DNA of 64,000 nucleotides from Phenylobacterium glaciei (GCF_016772415.1 NZ_JAGSGD010000001.1:930001-994000), one strand, 5' to 3'; positions 48,640 to 58,146 are shown, numbered from the stretch's first letter. Notes: a model not told the origin generated them from the letters alone. Translations and numbers: made by a program.

Positions 48640-49995
48640 TCAGTTTGACCGGGGACTCGCCAGCCCACGGTTCAGCCACAGGGCCAGAAGGGTGGCCAGG
48701 GCGCCGGACAGCAGATAGCCGCCGGCGGCGATCAGGCCAAAATGGGTGGAGAGCGCGAGGGCGGCGAGGGGCGCGAAGCCGGCCCCGAACAGCCAGGCCA
48801 AGTCCGAGGTCAGGGCCGAACTGGTATATCGGTTGGCGAGCGAGAAGCTCGAGGCCACCGGCCCCGAGGCCTGGCCGAATGACAGGCCCAGGATGATGAA
48901 CCCCGAGATCATGAACACCAGTTCGCCGGCCGGGCCGCCGTCGAGGAGCTGCGGGGCGAACCCGCTGAAGGCTGCGATCCCGGCGGCGGTGGCGGCCAGG
49001 ACCGTGCGGCGGCCGTAGCGGTCGGCCAGGAGGCCCGAGACCAGGATCGCGACGATGCCGAACACCGCACCCACCACCTCGATCAGAAGAAAGCGGCTCG
49101 GCGGTTCGCGGGTGAACAGGAAGATCCAGGACAGCGGGAAGACGGTCACCATATGGAACATCGCGAAGCTGGCCAGGGGGGCGAACGCGCCGACGGCTAT
49201 CTTCGGACCTTCCTCGGCGATCGCCTGGACCACCGGGGTCGGCTGCAGCTCCCGGCTCTTAAACAGGGTCTGGAAGGCTGGCGTGACCACGATCCGCAGG
49301 CGGGCGAACAGGGCCACCACATTGATCGCGAAAGCCACGAGGAATGGGTAGCGCCAGCCCCAGTCAAGGAAGTCGGCGGCCGATAGGACCTTGAGGAAAT
49401 AGGTGAACAGGGCGCTGGCGACGATCAGGCCGATGGGCGCGCCGAGCTGCGGGATCATGGCGTACCAGCCACGCTTGTCAGCCGGTGCGTTGAGGGCCAG
49501 CAGGGACGCCAAGCCGTCCCAGGTTCCGCCAAGGGCTACGCCCTGGCCGATGCGGAAGGCGGCCAGCAAGATCGCCGACCAGGCGCCGATCTGCGCGTGA
49601 CCCGGCAGGAAGGCCACCGCCACGGTGGAGGTGCCCAGCAGCAGCAGGGCGGAGGTCAGCTTGGATCCACGGCCAAAGCGCCGATCGATGGCGATGAACA
49701 GGGCTGTACCGAACGGCCTGGCGATGAAGGCCAGGGCGAAGATGGTGAAGGACAGCAGGGTGCCGGTGAGCGGGTCGGCATAGGGGAAGACCAGCTTGGG
49801 GAACACCACAACCGAGGCAATGGCGTAGACGAAGAAGTCGAAGAACTCAGAGGTCCGCCCGATGATTACGCCGATGGCGATTTCGCCCGGGTCGACCTTG
49901 CCGTGGCCAGCGTTGACCCGGGCGGCGTCGCGCTCCAACGGGGTGGATGACGGCAAGAGGCTATCTGTCGGCATGAACGGGGTCGCTATGGCCAT
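48640..49995 (-). CDS. MFS transporter (metabolite:H+ symporter type)
   Basis: A 451-residue inner-membrane transporter with about 12 helices. The start of helix 1, IAIGVIIGRTSEFFDFFVYAIASVVVFPKLVFP, and the segment RPFGTALFIAIDRRFGRGSKL match the MHS (shikimate/proline/alpha-ketoglutarate) subgroup; GLLADRYGRR is the second-half repeat of the loop motif. I chose ATG 49995 (MAIATPF); ATG 49974 is equally likely, as neither has a good ribosome binding site. The frame remains open to 50481, but that part overlaps the cyoA gene and is not protein-like. The transported compound is unknown. Confidence 0.8.
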   Translation of the reverse strand: MAIATPFMPTDSLLPSSTPLERDAARVNAGHGKVDPGEIAIGVIIGRTSEFFDFFVYAIASVVVFPKLVFPYADPLTGTLLSFTIFALAFIARPFGTALFIAIDRRFGRGSKLTSALLLLGTSTVAVAFLPGHAQIGAWSAILLAAFRIGQGVALGGTWDGLASLLALNAPADKRGWYAMIPQLGAPIGLIVASALFTYFLKVLSAADFLDWGWRYPFLVAFAINVVALFARLRIVVTPAFQTLFKSRELQPTPVVQAIAEEGPKIAVGAFAPLASFAMFHMVTVFPLSWIFLFTREPPSRFLLIEVVGAVFGIVAILVSGLLADRYGRRTVLAATAAGIAAFSGFAPQLLDGGPAGELVFMISGFIILGLSFGQASGPVASSFSLANRYTSSALTSDLAWLFGAGFAPLAALALSTHFGLIAAGGYLLSGALATLLALWLNRGLASPRSN

Positions 49996-50062
49996 GGGGA
50001 TCGGACAGCGCGCACGCCGTCCTCTGAGGCTTTGTCTTTGAGCCCTTGGACGGTCAGGGGGG

Positions 50063-50081
50063 ATTGGACAGATTGTCCAAT
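50063..50081. promoter_or_regulatory. Perfect palindrome in the divergent MFS/cyo promoter
   Basis: ATTGGACA-gat-TGTCCAAT is a perfect inverted repeat with 8 bp arms, in the 111 bp between the MFS start (49995) and the first cyoA start (50107). It has the size of a dimeric repressor site and could serve either or both genes. The binding protein is not identifiable from the sequence. Confidence 0.55.
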
Positions 50082-50106
50082 GTCGGAGCCCGGGCGCGGA
50101 GCCTAG

Positions 50107-51360
50107 GTGGGGATGCAGGGACGCCCGGATGCGTCCCACCGCGTTCGTCACCCGATTGGATTTGCCTTGCGCCTCCGCCCGTTCCTGCTTGCGCCGTTCG
50201 TGATGTCGCTCAGCGCCTGCAGCGCCGTCGTGCTGGACCCGGCTGGCGATGTCGCCAGCCAGCAGCGTGACCTCTTGGTCACCTCTACCCTGCTGATGCT
50301 GCTGATCATCGTGCCGGTCCTGGTCCTGGTGGTGCTGTTCGCCTGGAGGTACCGGGCCTCCAACTCGGACGCGCGCTATGAGCCGGACTGGGATCATTCC
50401 ACCCACCTGGAACTGGCGATCTGGTCCGCGCCCCTGATGATCGTGATCTGCCTGGGCGCGCTGACCTGGGCTGGGACCCATCTGCTCGATCCCTATCGTC
50501 CGCTTGACCGCATCAAGGCGGGGCAGGGGACGTCAGCCGCCGTCGAACCCCTGCAGGTCGACGTGGTGGCCTTGGATTGGAAATGGCTGTTCATCTACCC
50601 CGAGTACGGCATCGCCACCGTCAACGAGGTCGCCGCGCCCGTGGACCGTCCGATCCGCTTCCACATCACCTCGTCCTCGGTGATGAACTCCTTCTACATT
50701 CCCGCCCTGGCCGGCCAGATCTACGCCATGCCAGGCATGGAGACGCGCCTGCACGCGGTCATCAATCGCCCCGGCCGGTACCAGGGTTTCTCCGCCAACT
50801 ATTCCGGCGCGGGCTTCTCGGGAATGCGCTTCACATTCCAGGGCCTGGACCAGCCGGGCTTCGAGCGCTGGGTCGCCGTGGCGCGTCAGAGCGGTGAAAC
50901 CCTCGACCGCGGCCGCTATCTCGCCCTTGAGCGCCCCAGCGAGAAAACGCCAGTGATGCGGTTTTCGCGGGTCGACGCGCAGCTGTGGCCCGCGATCCTG
51001 GGCATGTGCGTCGAACCCGGGAAGATGTGCATGGGCGAGATGATGGCGATCGACCGTACGGGCGGTCTGGGTCTCCGCGCGGCGCGCAACACGCTGCCCC
51101 TCCTACACGACAAGCACGGCCGCAATCCCTCGGTCCTTGCCAGCTCCGACGCCTATGTCATGTCCATCTGCTCCCCGACCGACGACGGCCGCGACACGGC
51201 GGGCGTCGCCGATTCTGCCGGTCGGCTGCGGGCGGAGCACTTCGCCGCCCAGACGATGCCCTCAGACCGCCTGATAGGTGCGGGTCTGTCGCCGGTTTCA
51301 GCCCGGTTCCGCCCAGCCTTGTCCGTCGCCCCCGGCGCGCCTGCGCCCTCAGAGTCCTGA
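50107..51360 (+). CDS. cyoA: Cytochrome bo3 ubiquinol oxidase subunit II
   Basis: Subunit II of the proton-pumping quinol oxidase. The protein has a lipoprotein signal (LSAC), two membrane helices (about 55-80 and 97-120) and a cupredoxin-fold periplasmic domain. The CuA ligands of true cytochrome c oxidases are missing ([13 protein letters not shown] replaces the C-x-x-x-C region), so it takes electrons from ubiquinol. [13 protein letters not shown] and [22 protein letters not shown] are CyoA signatures. GTG 50107 is the first start; TTG 50167 places the signal at once and may be the real one. A long C-terminal tail (about residues 280-417) exceeds E. coli CyoA (315 residues) and is low in complexity. 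It heads cyoABCD-surf1-regBA. Confidence 0.85.
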   Translation: MGMQGRPDASHRVRHPIGFALRLRPFLLAPFVMSLSACSAVVLDPAGDVASQQRDLLVTSTLLMLLIIVPVLVLVVLFAWRYRASNSDARYEPDWDHSTHLELAIWSAPLMIVICLGALTWAGTHLLDPYRPLDRIKAGQGTSAAVEPLQVDVVALDWKWLFIYPEYGIATVNEVAAPVDRPIRFHITSSSVMNSFYIPALAGQIYAMPGMETRLHAVINRPGRYQGFSANYSGAGFSGMRFTFQGLDQPGFERWVAVARQSGETLDRGRYLALERPSEKTPVMRFSRVDAQLWPAILGMCVEPGKMCMGEMMAIDRTGGLGLRAARNTLPLLHDKHGRNPSVLASSDAYVMSICSPTDDGRDTAGVADSAGRLRAEHFAAQTMPSDRLIGAGLSPVSARFRPALSVAPGAPAPSES

Positions 51361-51370
51361 TTGTCCGCCC

Positions 51371-53383
51371 ATGTTCCCCGCACCCGCTGTCTCGCCGTTC
51401 CTCGGACGCTTCACTTTGGAGGCCCTGCCTCTGCACGAGCCCATCGTCGTGGCCACCTTCGCAGTGGTCGCTCTGGGCGGCGCAGCCGTGGTCGGCGCGC
51501 TCACCTGGTTCAAGCTCTGGGGCTATCTGTGGCGCGAGTGGTTCACCAGCGTCGACCACAAAAAGATCGGGATCATGTACATGATCCTGGGGATTATCAT
51601 GCTGCTGCGCGGCTTCGCCGACGCGATCATGATGCGGCTCCAGCAGGCCATGGCCTTCAATGGGTCTGAGGGCTATCTCAACGCCCACCACTACGACCAG
51701 ATTTTCACCGCCCACGGGGTGATCATGATCTTCTTCGTGGCCATGCCCCTGGTCACGGGCCTGATGAACTATGTGGTTCCGCTGCAGATCGGCGCCCGCG
51801 ACGTCTCCTTCCCATTCCTGAACAATTTCAGCTTCTGGATGACGGCGGCCGGCGCGGTGATCGTGATGATGTCGCTGTTCGTGGGTGAATTCGCCCAGAC
51901 CGGCTGGCTTGCGTATCCGCCGCTCTCCGGCATCGGCTACAGCCCGGGCGTCGGCGTTGACTACTACATCTGGGCCCTTCAGGTGGCCGGGGTTGGGACG
52001 ACGCTTTCGGGCATCAATCTCATCGCCACCATCGTGAAGATGCGCGCCCCGGGCATGGGCCTGATGCAGATGCCGGTCTTCACCTGGACCTCACTTTGCA
52101 CCAACGTCCTGATCGTGGCGTCTTTCCCGGTGCTGACGGCGGTGCTCGCCCTGCTGTCCCTGGATCGCTATGCGGGGATGAACTTCTTCACGAACGACTT
52201 CGGCGGCAACCCGATGATGTACGTGAACCTGATCTGGATCTGGGGACACCCGGAGGTCTACATCCTGATCCTGCCGCTGTTCGGGGTGTTTTCCGAGGTC
52301 ACGGCGACGTTCTCCGGCAAGAAGATCTTCGGCTACACCTCGATGGTCTATGCGACGATCGTCATCACGATCCTTTCCTATCTCGTGTGGTTGCACCACT
52401 TCTTCACCATGGGCTCGGGCGCCAGCGTGAACTCGTTCTTCGGGATCACGACGATGATCATTTCGATCCCCACGGGGGCGAAACTGTTCAACTGGCTGTT
52501 CACGATGTACCGCGGCCGCATCCGGTTCGAACTGCCGATGATGTGGACGATCGCCTTCATGCTGACCTTCACGATCGGCGGCATGACCGGCGTGCTGCTG
52601 GCCGTTCCTCCCGCCGATTTCGTGCTGCACAACAGCCTCTTCCTGATCGCTCACTTCCACAATGTGATCATCGGCGGCGTGCTGTACGGCCTGTTCGCCG
52701 GCATCAACTACTGGTTCCCCAAGGCCTTCGGCTTCAGGCTCGACGAAAAGTGGGGGAAGATCAGCTTCTGGTTCTGGGTGATCGGCTTCTTCTTCGCCTT
52801 CATGCCGCTCTATGTGCTCGGCCTGATGGGGGTCACGCGCCGCCTGCGGACCTTCGACGATCCGTCCCTGCAGATCTGGTTCATCGTCGCAGGCTTTGGC
52901 GCCGCCTTGATCGCCGTCGGCATCGCCGCATTCCTGGTGCAGATCGCCGTCAGCATCCGCAACCGCGAGGCGCTGCGCGACGTGACCGGCGACCCATGGA
53001 ACGGCCGCACCCTGGAATGGGCCACCTCCTCGCCGCCGCCGGAATACAATTTCGCCTTCACGCCGGTGATCCACGACAATGACGCCTGGTGGGACATGAA
53101 GGCCCGCGGCTATCAGCGGCGGACTACAGGCTTCAGGTCCATCCACATGCCCCGCAATACCGGGACCGGCGTGATCATTTCCGGCCTCTGCGTGGCCATG
53201 GCGATCGGCCTGATCTGGTATGTCTGGTGGCTGGCGGCCGCGAGCTTCGCAGGTGTTCTGGTCACGGCCATCGCGCACACCTTCAACTATGACCGCGACC
53301 ATGACGTCCCGGCCGACGAGGTCGCGGTCTTTGAGGACGCCCGCACCCGCACCCTCGCGTCCCTGGGGGAGGTGCGCGCATGA
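51371..53383 (+). CDS. cyoB: Cytochrome bo3 ubiquinol oxidase subunit I
   Basis: The 670-residue catalytic subunit, close to E. coli CyoB (663). It carries low-spin haem b, haem o3 and CuB. Haem-copper motifs are visible: [16 protein letters not shown] (low-spin haem His), [17 protein letters not shown] with the CuB His and cross-linked Tyr, [11 protein letters not shown] (two CuB His) and [15 protein letters not shown] (haem o3 and haem b His). Arg/Trp proton-path segments also fit. The ATG at 51371 lies 10 bp after cyoA. It overlaps cyoC by 4 bp. Confidence 0.93.
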   Translation: MFPAPAVSPFLGRFTLEALPLHEPIVVATFAVVALGGAAVVGALTWFKLWGYLWREWFTSVDHKKIGIMYMILGIIMLLRGFADAIMMRLQQAMAFNGSEGYLNAHHYDQIFTAHGVIMIFFVAMPLVTGLMNYVVPLQIGARDVSFPFLNNFSFWMTAAGAVIVMMSLFVGEFAQTGWLAYPPLSGIGYSPGVGVDYYIWALQVAGVGTTLSGINLIATIVKMRAPGMGLMQMPVFTWTSLCTNVLIVASFPVLTAVLALLSLDRYAGMNFFTNDFGGNPMMYVNLIWIWGHPEVYILILPLFGVFSEVTATFSGKKIFGYTSMVYATIVITILSYLVWLHHFFTMGSGASVNSFFGITTMIISIPTGAKLFNWLFTMYRGRIRFELPMMWTIAFMLTFTIGGMTGVLLAVPPADFVLHNSLFLIAHFHNVIIGGVLYGLFAGINYWFPKAFGFRLDEKWGKISFWFWVIGFFFAFMPLYVLGLMGVTRRLRTFDDPSLQIWFIVAGFGAALIAVGIAAFLVQIAVSIRNREALRDVTGDPWNGRTLEWATSSPPPEYNFAFTPVIHDNDAWWDMKARGYQRRTTGFRSIHMPRNTGTGVIISGLCVAMAIGLIWYVWWLAAASFAGVLVTAIAHTFNYDRDHDVPADEVAVFEDARTRTLASLGEVRA

Positions 53384-54015
53384 CCGCCGCCCATCAAGCC
53401 GTCCTGAGCGACGGGACGTCGCCGGTCTTCCACCTGCAGGACGAGCCGCATCACCCCGAGGGCTCCAGCACGATGCTGGGCTTCTGGATCTATCTGATGA
53501 GCGATTGCCTCATCTTCGCGATGCTTTTCGCGGCGTTCGGGGTGCTGGGCGGCGCCTATGCCGCCGGTCCTGCGCCGAAGGACCTGTTTGACCTGAAGCT
53601 GGTGGCGTTGAACACCGCGTTGCTGCTGTTCTCGTCGATCACCTACGGCTTCGCCATGCTGGCGATGGTCCGCGGGAAGGTCAGCCAGACCCAAGCCTGG
53701 CTGGCTGTCACCGGCCTGTTCGGGCTGGGTTTCCTGGGCGTCGAGTTCTACGAGTTCCGCCACTTGGTCCATGAAGGCGCCACGCCTCAGCGCAGCGCCT
53801 TCCTTTCATCCTTCTTCACCCTGGTCGGGACCCACGGTCTGCACGTGACCTTCGGCGTCATCTGGCTCGTCACCCTGATGATTCAAGTGGCCCGGGGAGG
53901 GCTGACGGTCGCCAACCAGCGCCGGCTCATGTGCCTGTCCATGTTCTGGCACTTCCTGGACGTGATCTGGATCGGGGTCTTCACCTTCGTCTATCTGCTT
54001 GGAATGCTGAGATGA
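53380..54015 (+). CDS. cyoC: Cytochrome bo3 ubiquinol oxidase subunit III
   Basis: A 211-residue membrane protein with five helices, typical CyoC size (204 in E. coli). [24 protein letters not shown] near residue 32 and [20 protein letters not shown] and [22 protein letters not shown] are subunit III signatures. It stabilises subunit I and the complex's proton pump. Starts in the ATGA overlap with cyoB and overlaps cyoD by 4 bp. Confidence 0.92.
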   Translation: MTAAHQAVLSDGTSPVFHLQDEPHHPEGSSTMLGFWIYLMSDCLIFAMLFAAFGVLGGAYAAGPAPKDLFDLKLVALNTALLLFSSITYGFAMLAMVRGKVSQTQAWLAVTGLFGLGFLGVEFYEFRHLVHEGATPQRSAFLSSFFTLVGTHGLHVTFGVIWLVTLMIQVARGGLTVANQRRLMCLSMFWHFLDVIWIGVFTFVYLLGMLR

Positions 54016-54380
54016 GCGCGCCGACCCACGATCACGGCCATGCCGATCACGCGGTATCCGCCCACGGATCTCTGAAAGGCTATCTGACCGGCTTTGGCCT
54101 CTCGGTCGCCCTCACCGCCGTCCCCTTCGGGCTGGTGATGACCGGCGCGCTGCCGCCGCAGGTCACCGGTTTGATCGTCGTCGGCTTCGCCGCGGTCCAG
54201 ATCGTCGTGCACATGATCTATTTCCTGCACATGAACGGGAAGGCGGAGGGCGGCTGGACGATCCTGGCTATGATTTTCACCATCATCATCGTGGTGATCA
54301 CGCTCAGCGGTTCCCTTTGGGTCATGTCCCACCTCAACACCAACATGGGGCCCGCCCACGATATGAGCGAAGCGCCCTGA
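54012..54380 (+). CDS. cyoD: Cytochrome bo3 ubiquinol oxidase subunit IV
   Basis: A 122-residue membrane protein with a His-rich cytoplasmic head (THDHGHADHAVSAHGS) and three helices, including LTGFGLSVALTAVPFGLVMTG and IVHMIYFLHMNGKAEGGWTILAMIFTIIIVVI. This matches CyoD (109 residues in E. coli), needed for assembly of the CuB site. It overlaps cyoC by 4 bp and is followed by a SURF1-type gene rather than the haem O synthase cyoE seen in E. coli. Confidence 0.9.
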   Translation: MSAPTHDHGHADHAVSAHGSLKGYLTGFGLSVALTAVPFGLVMTGALPPQVTGLIVVGFAAVQIVVHMIYFLHMNGKAEGGWTILAMIFTIIIVVITLSGSLWVMSHLNTNMGPAHDMSEAP

Positions 54381-55144
54381 CCCCCCTTGCGCAGCCAGGG
54401 TCGGCCGGGAAGGTTGTCCGGTCGCATCGCCGCTACGCCAAGCTTGGGCTGGTGGTTTTGGGTGCGGTGCTGATCGTAGGGTTCTTCACCCTGGGGGTCT
54501 GGCAGGTCAGACGTCTGGCCTGGAAGACGGCCCTGATCGCCCAGATCGAGGCGCGCATTCACGCGCCTGCCTCCCCGGCTCCCGGCCCGGCTCAATGGCC
54601 CTCGGTCACCCGGGAACGGGACCAGTATCGCCACGTGGTCGTCCAGGGCGTGTTCCAGCATGATCGTGAGACTATGACCCAGGCGGTGACCGCCGCCGGC
54701 CCAGGTTTCTGGGTGATGACGCCGCTGAGGACTGATGCTGGGTTCACGATCCTCGTTAATCGGGGTTTCGTTCCCTCCAGGCTTCGCGCAGGGGAAAGCC
54801 GGCCGCTGGGCCTGGTGCGCGGCGAACAACGGGTCACCGGACTGCTGCGCATAACGGAACCTCGCGGCGGCTTCCTGAGGGCCAACGATCCGGAACGCGA
54901 CGCCTGGCGGTCTCGCGACGTGCACGCTATCGCTGCCCGCCGTGGGTTGAGGGAGGCGGCGCCCTATTTTGTCGACGCCGATGCGACACCCAATCCCGGC
55001 GGCTGGCCGAGGGGGGGCATGACCGTTGTGCGGTTCCCCAACAGCCATCTGGTGTATGCGATAACCTGGTTTGCGCTCGCCCTGGGCGTCGCCGTCGCGC
55101 TAGGTGTCGCCCAGCGTGCGCAGCGCCGTGGAGACGCCCCTTGA
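54317..55144 (+). CDS. SURF1-family oxidase assembly protein
   Basis: A protein of 255-275 residues with two membrane helices at its ends (LGLVVLGAVLIVGFFTLGVWQVRRLAWK and NSHLVYAITWFALALGVAVAL) and a periplasmic domain between. TLGVWQVRRLAWK, RGFVPSRLR, PYFVDAD and HLVYAITWFAL are SURF1 motifs. SURF1 helps insert haem into terminal oxidases. ATG 54317 is the first standard start but overlaps cyoD by 64 bp. CTG 54377, overlapping the cyoD stop as CTGA, would give the cleanest N-terminus (MTPLAQPGSAG). Its last bases overlap regB as TTGA. Confidence 0.82.
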   Translation: MGHVPPQHQHGARPRYERSALTPLAQPGSAGKVVRSHRRYAKLGLVVLGAVLIVGFFTLGVWQVRRLAWKTALIAQIEARIHAPASPAPGPAQWPSVTRERDQYRHVVVQGVFQHDRETMTQAVTAAGPGFWVMTPLRTDAGFTILVNRGFVPSRLRAGESRPLGLVRGEQRVTGLLRITEPRGGFLRANDPERDAWRSRDVHAIAARRGLREAAPYFVDADATPNPGGWPRGGMTVVRFPNSHLVYAITWFALALGVAVALGVAQRAQRRGDAP

Positions 55145-56481
55145 TTCGCTGGGCCGACCTTTCCCGCCTTCTCGGCCTGGACGAGCGCGAGGAGGTCGTG
55201 GTCTCGCCGCAGACCGCCAACCTGCGCAATATGCTGCTGCTCGTGCAACTGCGCTGGGTCGCGGTTTTCGGGCAGCTGGTGACGATCTCGGTGGTCGCCT
55301 GGGGCCTGGGCGTGAGGCTGCCCTTGCCCTGGCTGCTGGTCGCCCCCGTCGTGCTGACGCTGATCAATCTGTCCAGCCTGCCGATGCTGCACCGCGGGCG
55401 GGCGCCCACCGATCGGCAACTCTTCCTGGCCCTGTTCGTCGACGTGGCGGCCCTGACCCTGCAACTCAGCCTCAGCGGCGGCGTCACCAACCCCTTCGCG
55501 CCGCTATACCTGCTTCAGGTGGTGCTCGGCGCCATTCTCCTGGCGCCCGCCTATGCCTGGGCGCTCATCGCCATCACCAGCCTGTGCACGGCAGGCCTGA
55601 GCTTCGTCTACCATCCACTGTACCTCGTGCAGATGAGCCGCGAGGCGCTCTTCACCCTCTACCTGCAGGGTAGCCTGGTCTGCTTCGTGCTGATGGCTGT
55701 GCTGTTGTTGCTGTTCGTCACGCGCATCAATCAGAACCTGAAGGCGCGGGATTCATACTTGGCCGATCTCCGCCAGCAGGCCGCTGAACAGGTTCACATT
55801 GTGCGCATGGGGCTACTGGCCTCCGGCGCCGCGCACGAACTGGGCACGCCGCTGGCCTCGCTCGCGGTGATCCTCAGCGACTGGCGGCGCGTGCCGATCT
55901 TCGCGCTGGATGCGGATCTCGCCGCGGATATGGGCGTGATGCAGGCCGAGGTGGAGCGCTGCAAGGCGATCGTCACCGGCATCCTGATATCGGCAGGCGA
56001 GGCGAGAGGAGAAGCAACGATCCGCACCACGCTCAGAACCTTCCTGACTGAGGTCGTGGACAGCTGGCGCGCCACCCATGACCAGGTCGCAGTGGACCTG
56101 ACGGACCTGGCTGGACAGGATCCCGCGATCATATCTGACACCGCCTTGAGGCAGGTGTTCGCGACTCTGTTCGACAACGCGGTGGAGGCCGGCGCGCGCC
56201 ACGTGCAACTTCGCCCGGCCATTGCGCGCGGCGTGCTTGGGATTACCGTGGCCGACGACGGTCGGGGGTTCGCCCCCGAAATCCTGGAGCGGCTGGGGCA
56301 ACCCTACCAATCCACCAAGGCCCAGGCGGGAGCCGGCCTTGGCCTGTTCCTGCTGGTCAACACCCTGAGGACTCTGGGCGGCACGGTCCGTGCCGCCAAC
56401 CGCATTGGCGGCGGGGCCGAGGTGCATCTCTCCCTACCGCTGTCTGCGCTCGCACTGGGCGAGGCCAATCGTGACGCCTGA
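55141..56481 (+). CDS. regB: RegB/PrrB-type redox sensor histidine kinase
   Basis: A 446-residue membrane kinase starting at TTG. Six hydrophobic helices occupy about residues 28-200 and include GGVTNPF (113-119), the quinone-sensing motif of RegB. The phosphorylated H232 lies in GAAHELGTPLASLAV. C274 in EVERCKAIVTGIL occupies the position of the redox-active cysteine (Cys265 of Rhodobacter RegB). The HATPase domain shows DNAVEAGA, DDGRGF and GAGLGLFL. RegB senses the quinone pool and oxygen and phosphorylates RegA. Lying directly after cyoABCD-surf1, it probably tunes this oxidase. Confidence 0.87.
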   Translation: MIRWADLSRLLGLDEREEVVVSPQTANLRNMLLLVQLRWVAVFGQLVTISVVAWGLGVRLPLPWLLVAPVVLTLINLSSLPMLHRGRAPTDRQLFLALFVDVAALTLQLSLSGGVTNPFAPLYLLQVVLGAILLAPAYAWALIAITSLCTAGLSFVYHPLYLVQMSREALFTLYLQGSLVCFVLMAVLLLLFVTRINQNLKARDSYLADLRQQAAEQVHIVRMGLLASGAAHELGTPLASLAVILSDWRRVPIFALDADLAADMGVMQAEVERCKAIVTGILISAGEARGEATIRTTLRTFLTEVVDSWRATHDQVAVDLTDLAGQDPAIISDTALRQVFATLFDNAVEAGARHVQLRPAIARGVLGITVADDGRGFAPEILERLGQPYQSTKAQAGAGLGLFLLVNTLRTLGGTVRAANRIGGGAEVHLSLPLSALALGEANRDA

Positions 56482-57010
56482 AGATCCCCGCACCCTGGTC
56501 ATTGTTGAGGATGACTCCGCGTTCGCCGGCACCTTGTGTCGATCATTCGAACGACGCGGCTATACGGTCAGCTGGGCCGCCAGTCACGATGAACTCCGGG
56601 TGCTGCTGGCCACCGAGGCCCCGCGATACGCCGTGGTTGACCTCAAGCTGAATGGGCTGTCGGGCCTGGTCTGCGTCCAGACTCTTCACGCGCTGAACCC
56701 GGAGACGATCATTGTCGTGCTCACGGGCTTCGCCAGCATCGCGACGGCGGTCGAGGCGATCAAGCTGGGCGCCAGCCACTACCTGGCGAAACCGGCCAGC
56801 ACGGACGATATCGAGAAGGCGTTCGGGCGCGGATCAGGGGACGCTGAGATTCCTTTGGGCACCCGGCCGACCTCGATCAAGACCCTGGAGTGGGAGCGGA
56901 TCCACCAGACCCTGGCCGACACCGGATTCAACATCTCGGAGGCCGCTCGGCGCCTGGGCATGCATCGACGCACCTTGGCGCGAAAGCTTGCCAAGCAGCA
57001 GGTGAAGTAG
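56471..57010 (+). CDS. regA: RegA/PrrA/ActR-type response regulator
   Basis: A 179-residue response regulator, the RegB partner. The receiver has EDD at 13-15, phospho-Asp D57 (VVDLKLNG), Thr in VLTGFASI and K107 in YLAKPAS. After a short linker comes a Fis-type helix-turn-helix, NISEAARRLGMHRRTLARKLAK, which is nearly invariant in RegA proteins. The GTG start at 56471 lies inside the regB end (11 bp overlap). RegA proteins control respiration, carbon and nitrogen fixation in alphaproteobacteria. Confidence 0.9.
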   Translation: MTPEDPRTLVIVEDDSAFAGTLCRSFERRGYTVSWAASHDELRVLLATEAPRYAVVDLKLNGLSGLVCVQTLHALNPETIIVVLTGFASIATAVEAIKLGASHYLAKPASTDDIEKAFGRGSGDAEIPLGTRPTSIKTLEWERIHQTLADTGFNISEAARRLGMHRRTLARKLAKQQVK

Positions 57011-57014
57011 AGAC

Positions 57015-57044
57015 GGGCGGGCTGGCGGCAGATGACGGCCCGCC
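57015..57044 (+). terminator. Stem-loop after regA
   Basis: GGCGGGC (57016-57022) pairs with GCCCGCC (57038-57044) just after the regA stop, with a 15 bp loop and TTGGGG following. It could end the cyo-regBA transcript. There is no long T-run, so the call is tentative; the converging DUF427 gene ends at 57072. Confidence 0.4.
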
Positions 57045-57071
57045 TTGGGGGCAGGCCCGTCGCTCACCTGG

Positions 57072-57566
57072 CTACCAGCCAAGGCTGCCGGGGGCGCCCT
57101 TGAAGGGCCCCGCAAGGGCGCTTGTAATCCACCCGCCGTAGAAGTCGCCGGCCTGAGGCGTCACGCTTTCGCCATCGACACAGCACTGGTCGAATGGGCC
57201 GGCATAGAAGGCGATGTGATCGCGCAGGCTCACAAAGCCGGGGCTGGGGTTGGCGTAGCTCCAGCCGACCCGCGGCAGGACAAGATCACCGATCACCAGG
57301 TCCCAATAGGTCGCAGCGCCCTTCCATTCGCAGAACGAGGAGCCCTCGGCGCGGCGCAGCATGCCGGGGGCGATGGCCGACGGCGGAATGTAGTAGCTCG
57401 GCGGATGGCTGGTCTCGAGCGTACGGATGCTGTCGCGGGTATCGGCGACGATGACGCCCCGGTGCGCGATGACGATGTGGGCCTGACTATGCGCCGCGAC
57501 GGGCGGCCTGGGATAGGACCAGACGCTTTCCTGGCCGGGGCCGACGGGATCGGGTCGAGGCCTCAT
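57072..57566 (-). CDS. DUF427-family protein
   Basis: A 164-residue protein of the DUF427 family, with the motifs IVIAHRGVIVADTRDSIRTLET, SYYIPPSAI, FCEWKGAATYWDLVIGD and GFVSLRDHIAFYAGPFDQCCVDGE. No biochemical function is established for the family. It is cytoplasmic and overlaps the DCC-family gene by 4 bp (ATGA), so the two are co-transcribed, with this gene second. Confidence 0.85.
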   Translation of the reverse strand: MRPRPDPVGPGQESVWSYPRPPVAAHSQAHIVIAHRGVIVADTRDSIRTLETSHPPSYYIPPSAIAPGMLRRAEGSSFCEWKGAATYWDLVIGDLVLPRVGWSYANPSPGFVSLRDHIAFYAGPFDQCCVDGESVTPQAGDFYGGWITSALAGPFKGAPGSLGW

Positions 57567-57919
57567 GCCGGCCCGCGCTCAAAGAGTCGCTGTAGCCTCG
57601 GCCGAACGCGCAGGAACCCGACATAGAGGCGCTCAAGGAGGGCCAGCACCCACGGCCGACGTGCCGCGAGCCCCAGGGGACGCAGCAGCGGAATCGCCCG
57701 CCACATCGCCGCAAAGGCGTCCGCGCCCGACACCAGCACACCGTCTTCGCTGGCATGAAAGCGCGCCAGCAATTCAGCGCGATCGATGGGGCAGGAAACA
57801 TCGTCCCCCGTGGCATCCACAAAGTGGATGGCTCCGGCCCTGTCGAGCCGACGCATGAAGGCGATTTCGCGGCGGCAAAGCGGGCACCCCGCATCGTACC
57901 AGACGGTCAAATGGCTCAT
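57563..57919 (-). CDS. DCC1-like thiol-disulfide oxidoreductase family (DUF393)
   Basis: A 118-residue protein starting MSHLTVWYDAGCPLCRREI. The D-x-x-C-P-x-C motif (C12, C15) is the family's redox pair in a thioredoxin-like fold, and FMRRLDRAGAIHFVDA and DGVLVSGADAFAAMWRAIPLLRPLG follow the usual pattern. I chose ATG 57919; the frame stays open into the palindromic repeat at 58008 but the added part is encoded by that repeat. Coupled to the DUF427 gene. Confidence 0.82.
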   Translation of the reverse strand: MSHLTVWYDAGCPLCRREIAFMRRLDRAGAIHFVDATGDDVSCPIDRAELLARFHASEDGVLVSGADAFAAMWRAIPLLRPLGLAARRPWVLALLERLYVGFLRVRPRLQRLFERGPA

Positions 57920-58007
57920 AGGTCCAAGGTAGGATGCCGAGGTCGTCTGCGCACCGGCTAATCCGCAATGAGTGGCGCCGCCGATCGGCCCCAGGCGGAA
58001 ATCGGGG

Positions 58008-58146
58008 CTAGAGCATGATCGTTTTAGACGGAACCGCGTCGCGGTCCCGGCTGACGCGTGAATCATGCTCTCGCTTAAATCTGGAGCCTGATTCACCGCA
58101 TCGGCGGAATCGCGAAGCGATTCCACCTCAACGGATCAGGCTCTAG
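58008..58146. repeat. 139-bp palindromic intergenic element, copy 1
   Basis: Bounded by CTAG at both ends. It contains two large hairpins: AGAGCATGAT...ATCATGCTCT with inner ACCGCG-t-CGCGGT, and GAGCCTGAT...ATCAGGCTC with inner GGAATCGC-gaa-GCGATTCC. A nearly identical copy lies at 59413-59549 in the same orientation. The right-hand CTAG supplies the TAG stop of the renalase-like gene on the minus strand. Confidence 0.85.

Noticed and set aside
49996..50481. N-terminal extension of the MFS gene
   Set aside because: The open frame continues but overlaps cyoA on the opposite strand, is Arg/Gln-rich and lies before the first transporter helix.
50107..51360. Cytochrome c oxidase subunit II (CuA type)
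   Set aside because: The CuA cysteine/histidine region is replaced by [11 protein letters not shown], and the operon order is that of the quinol oxidase.
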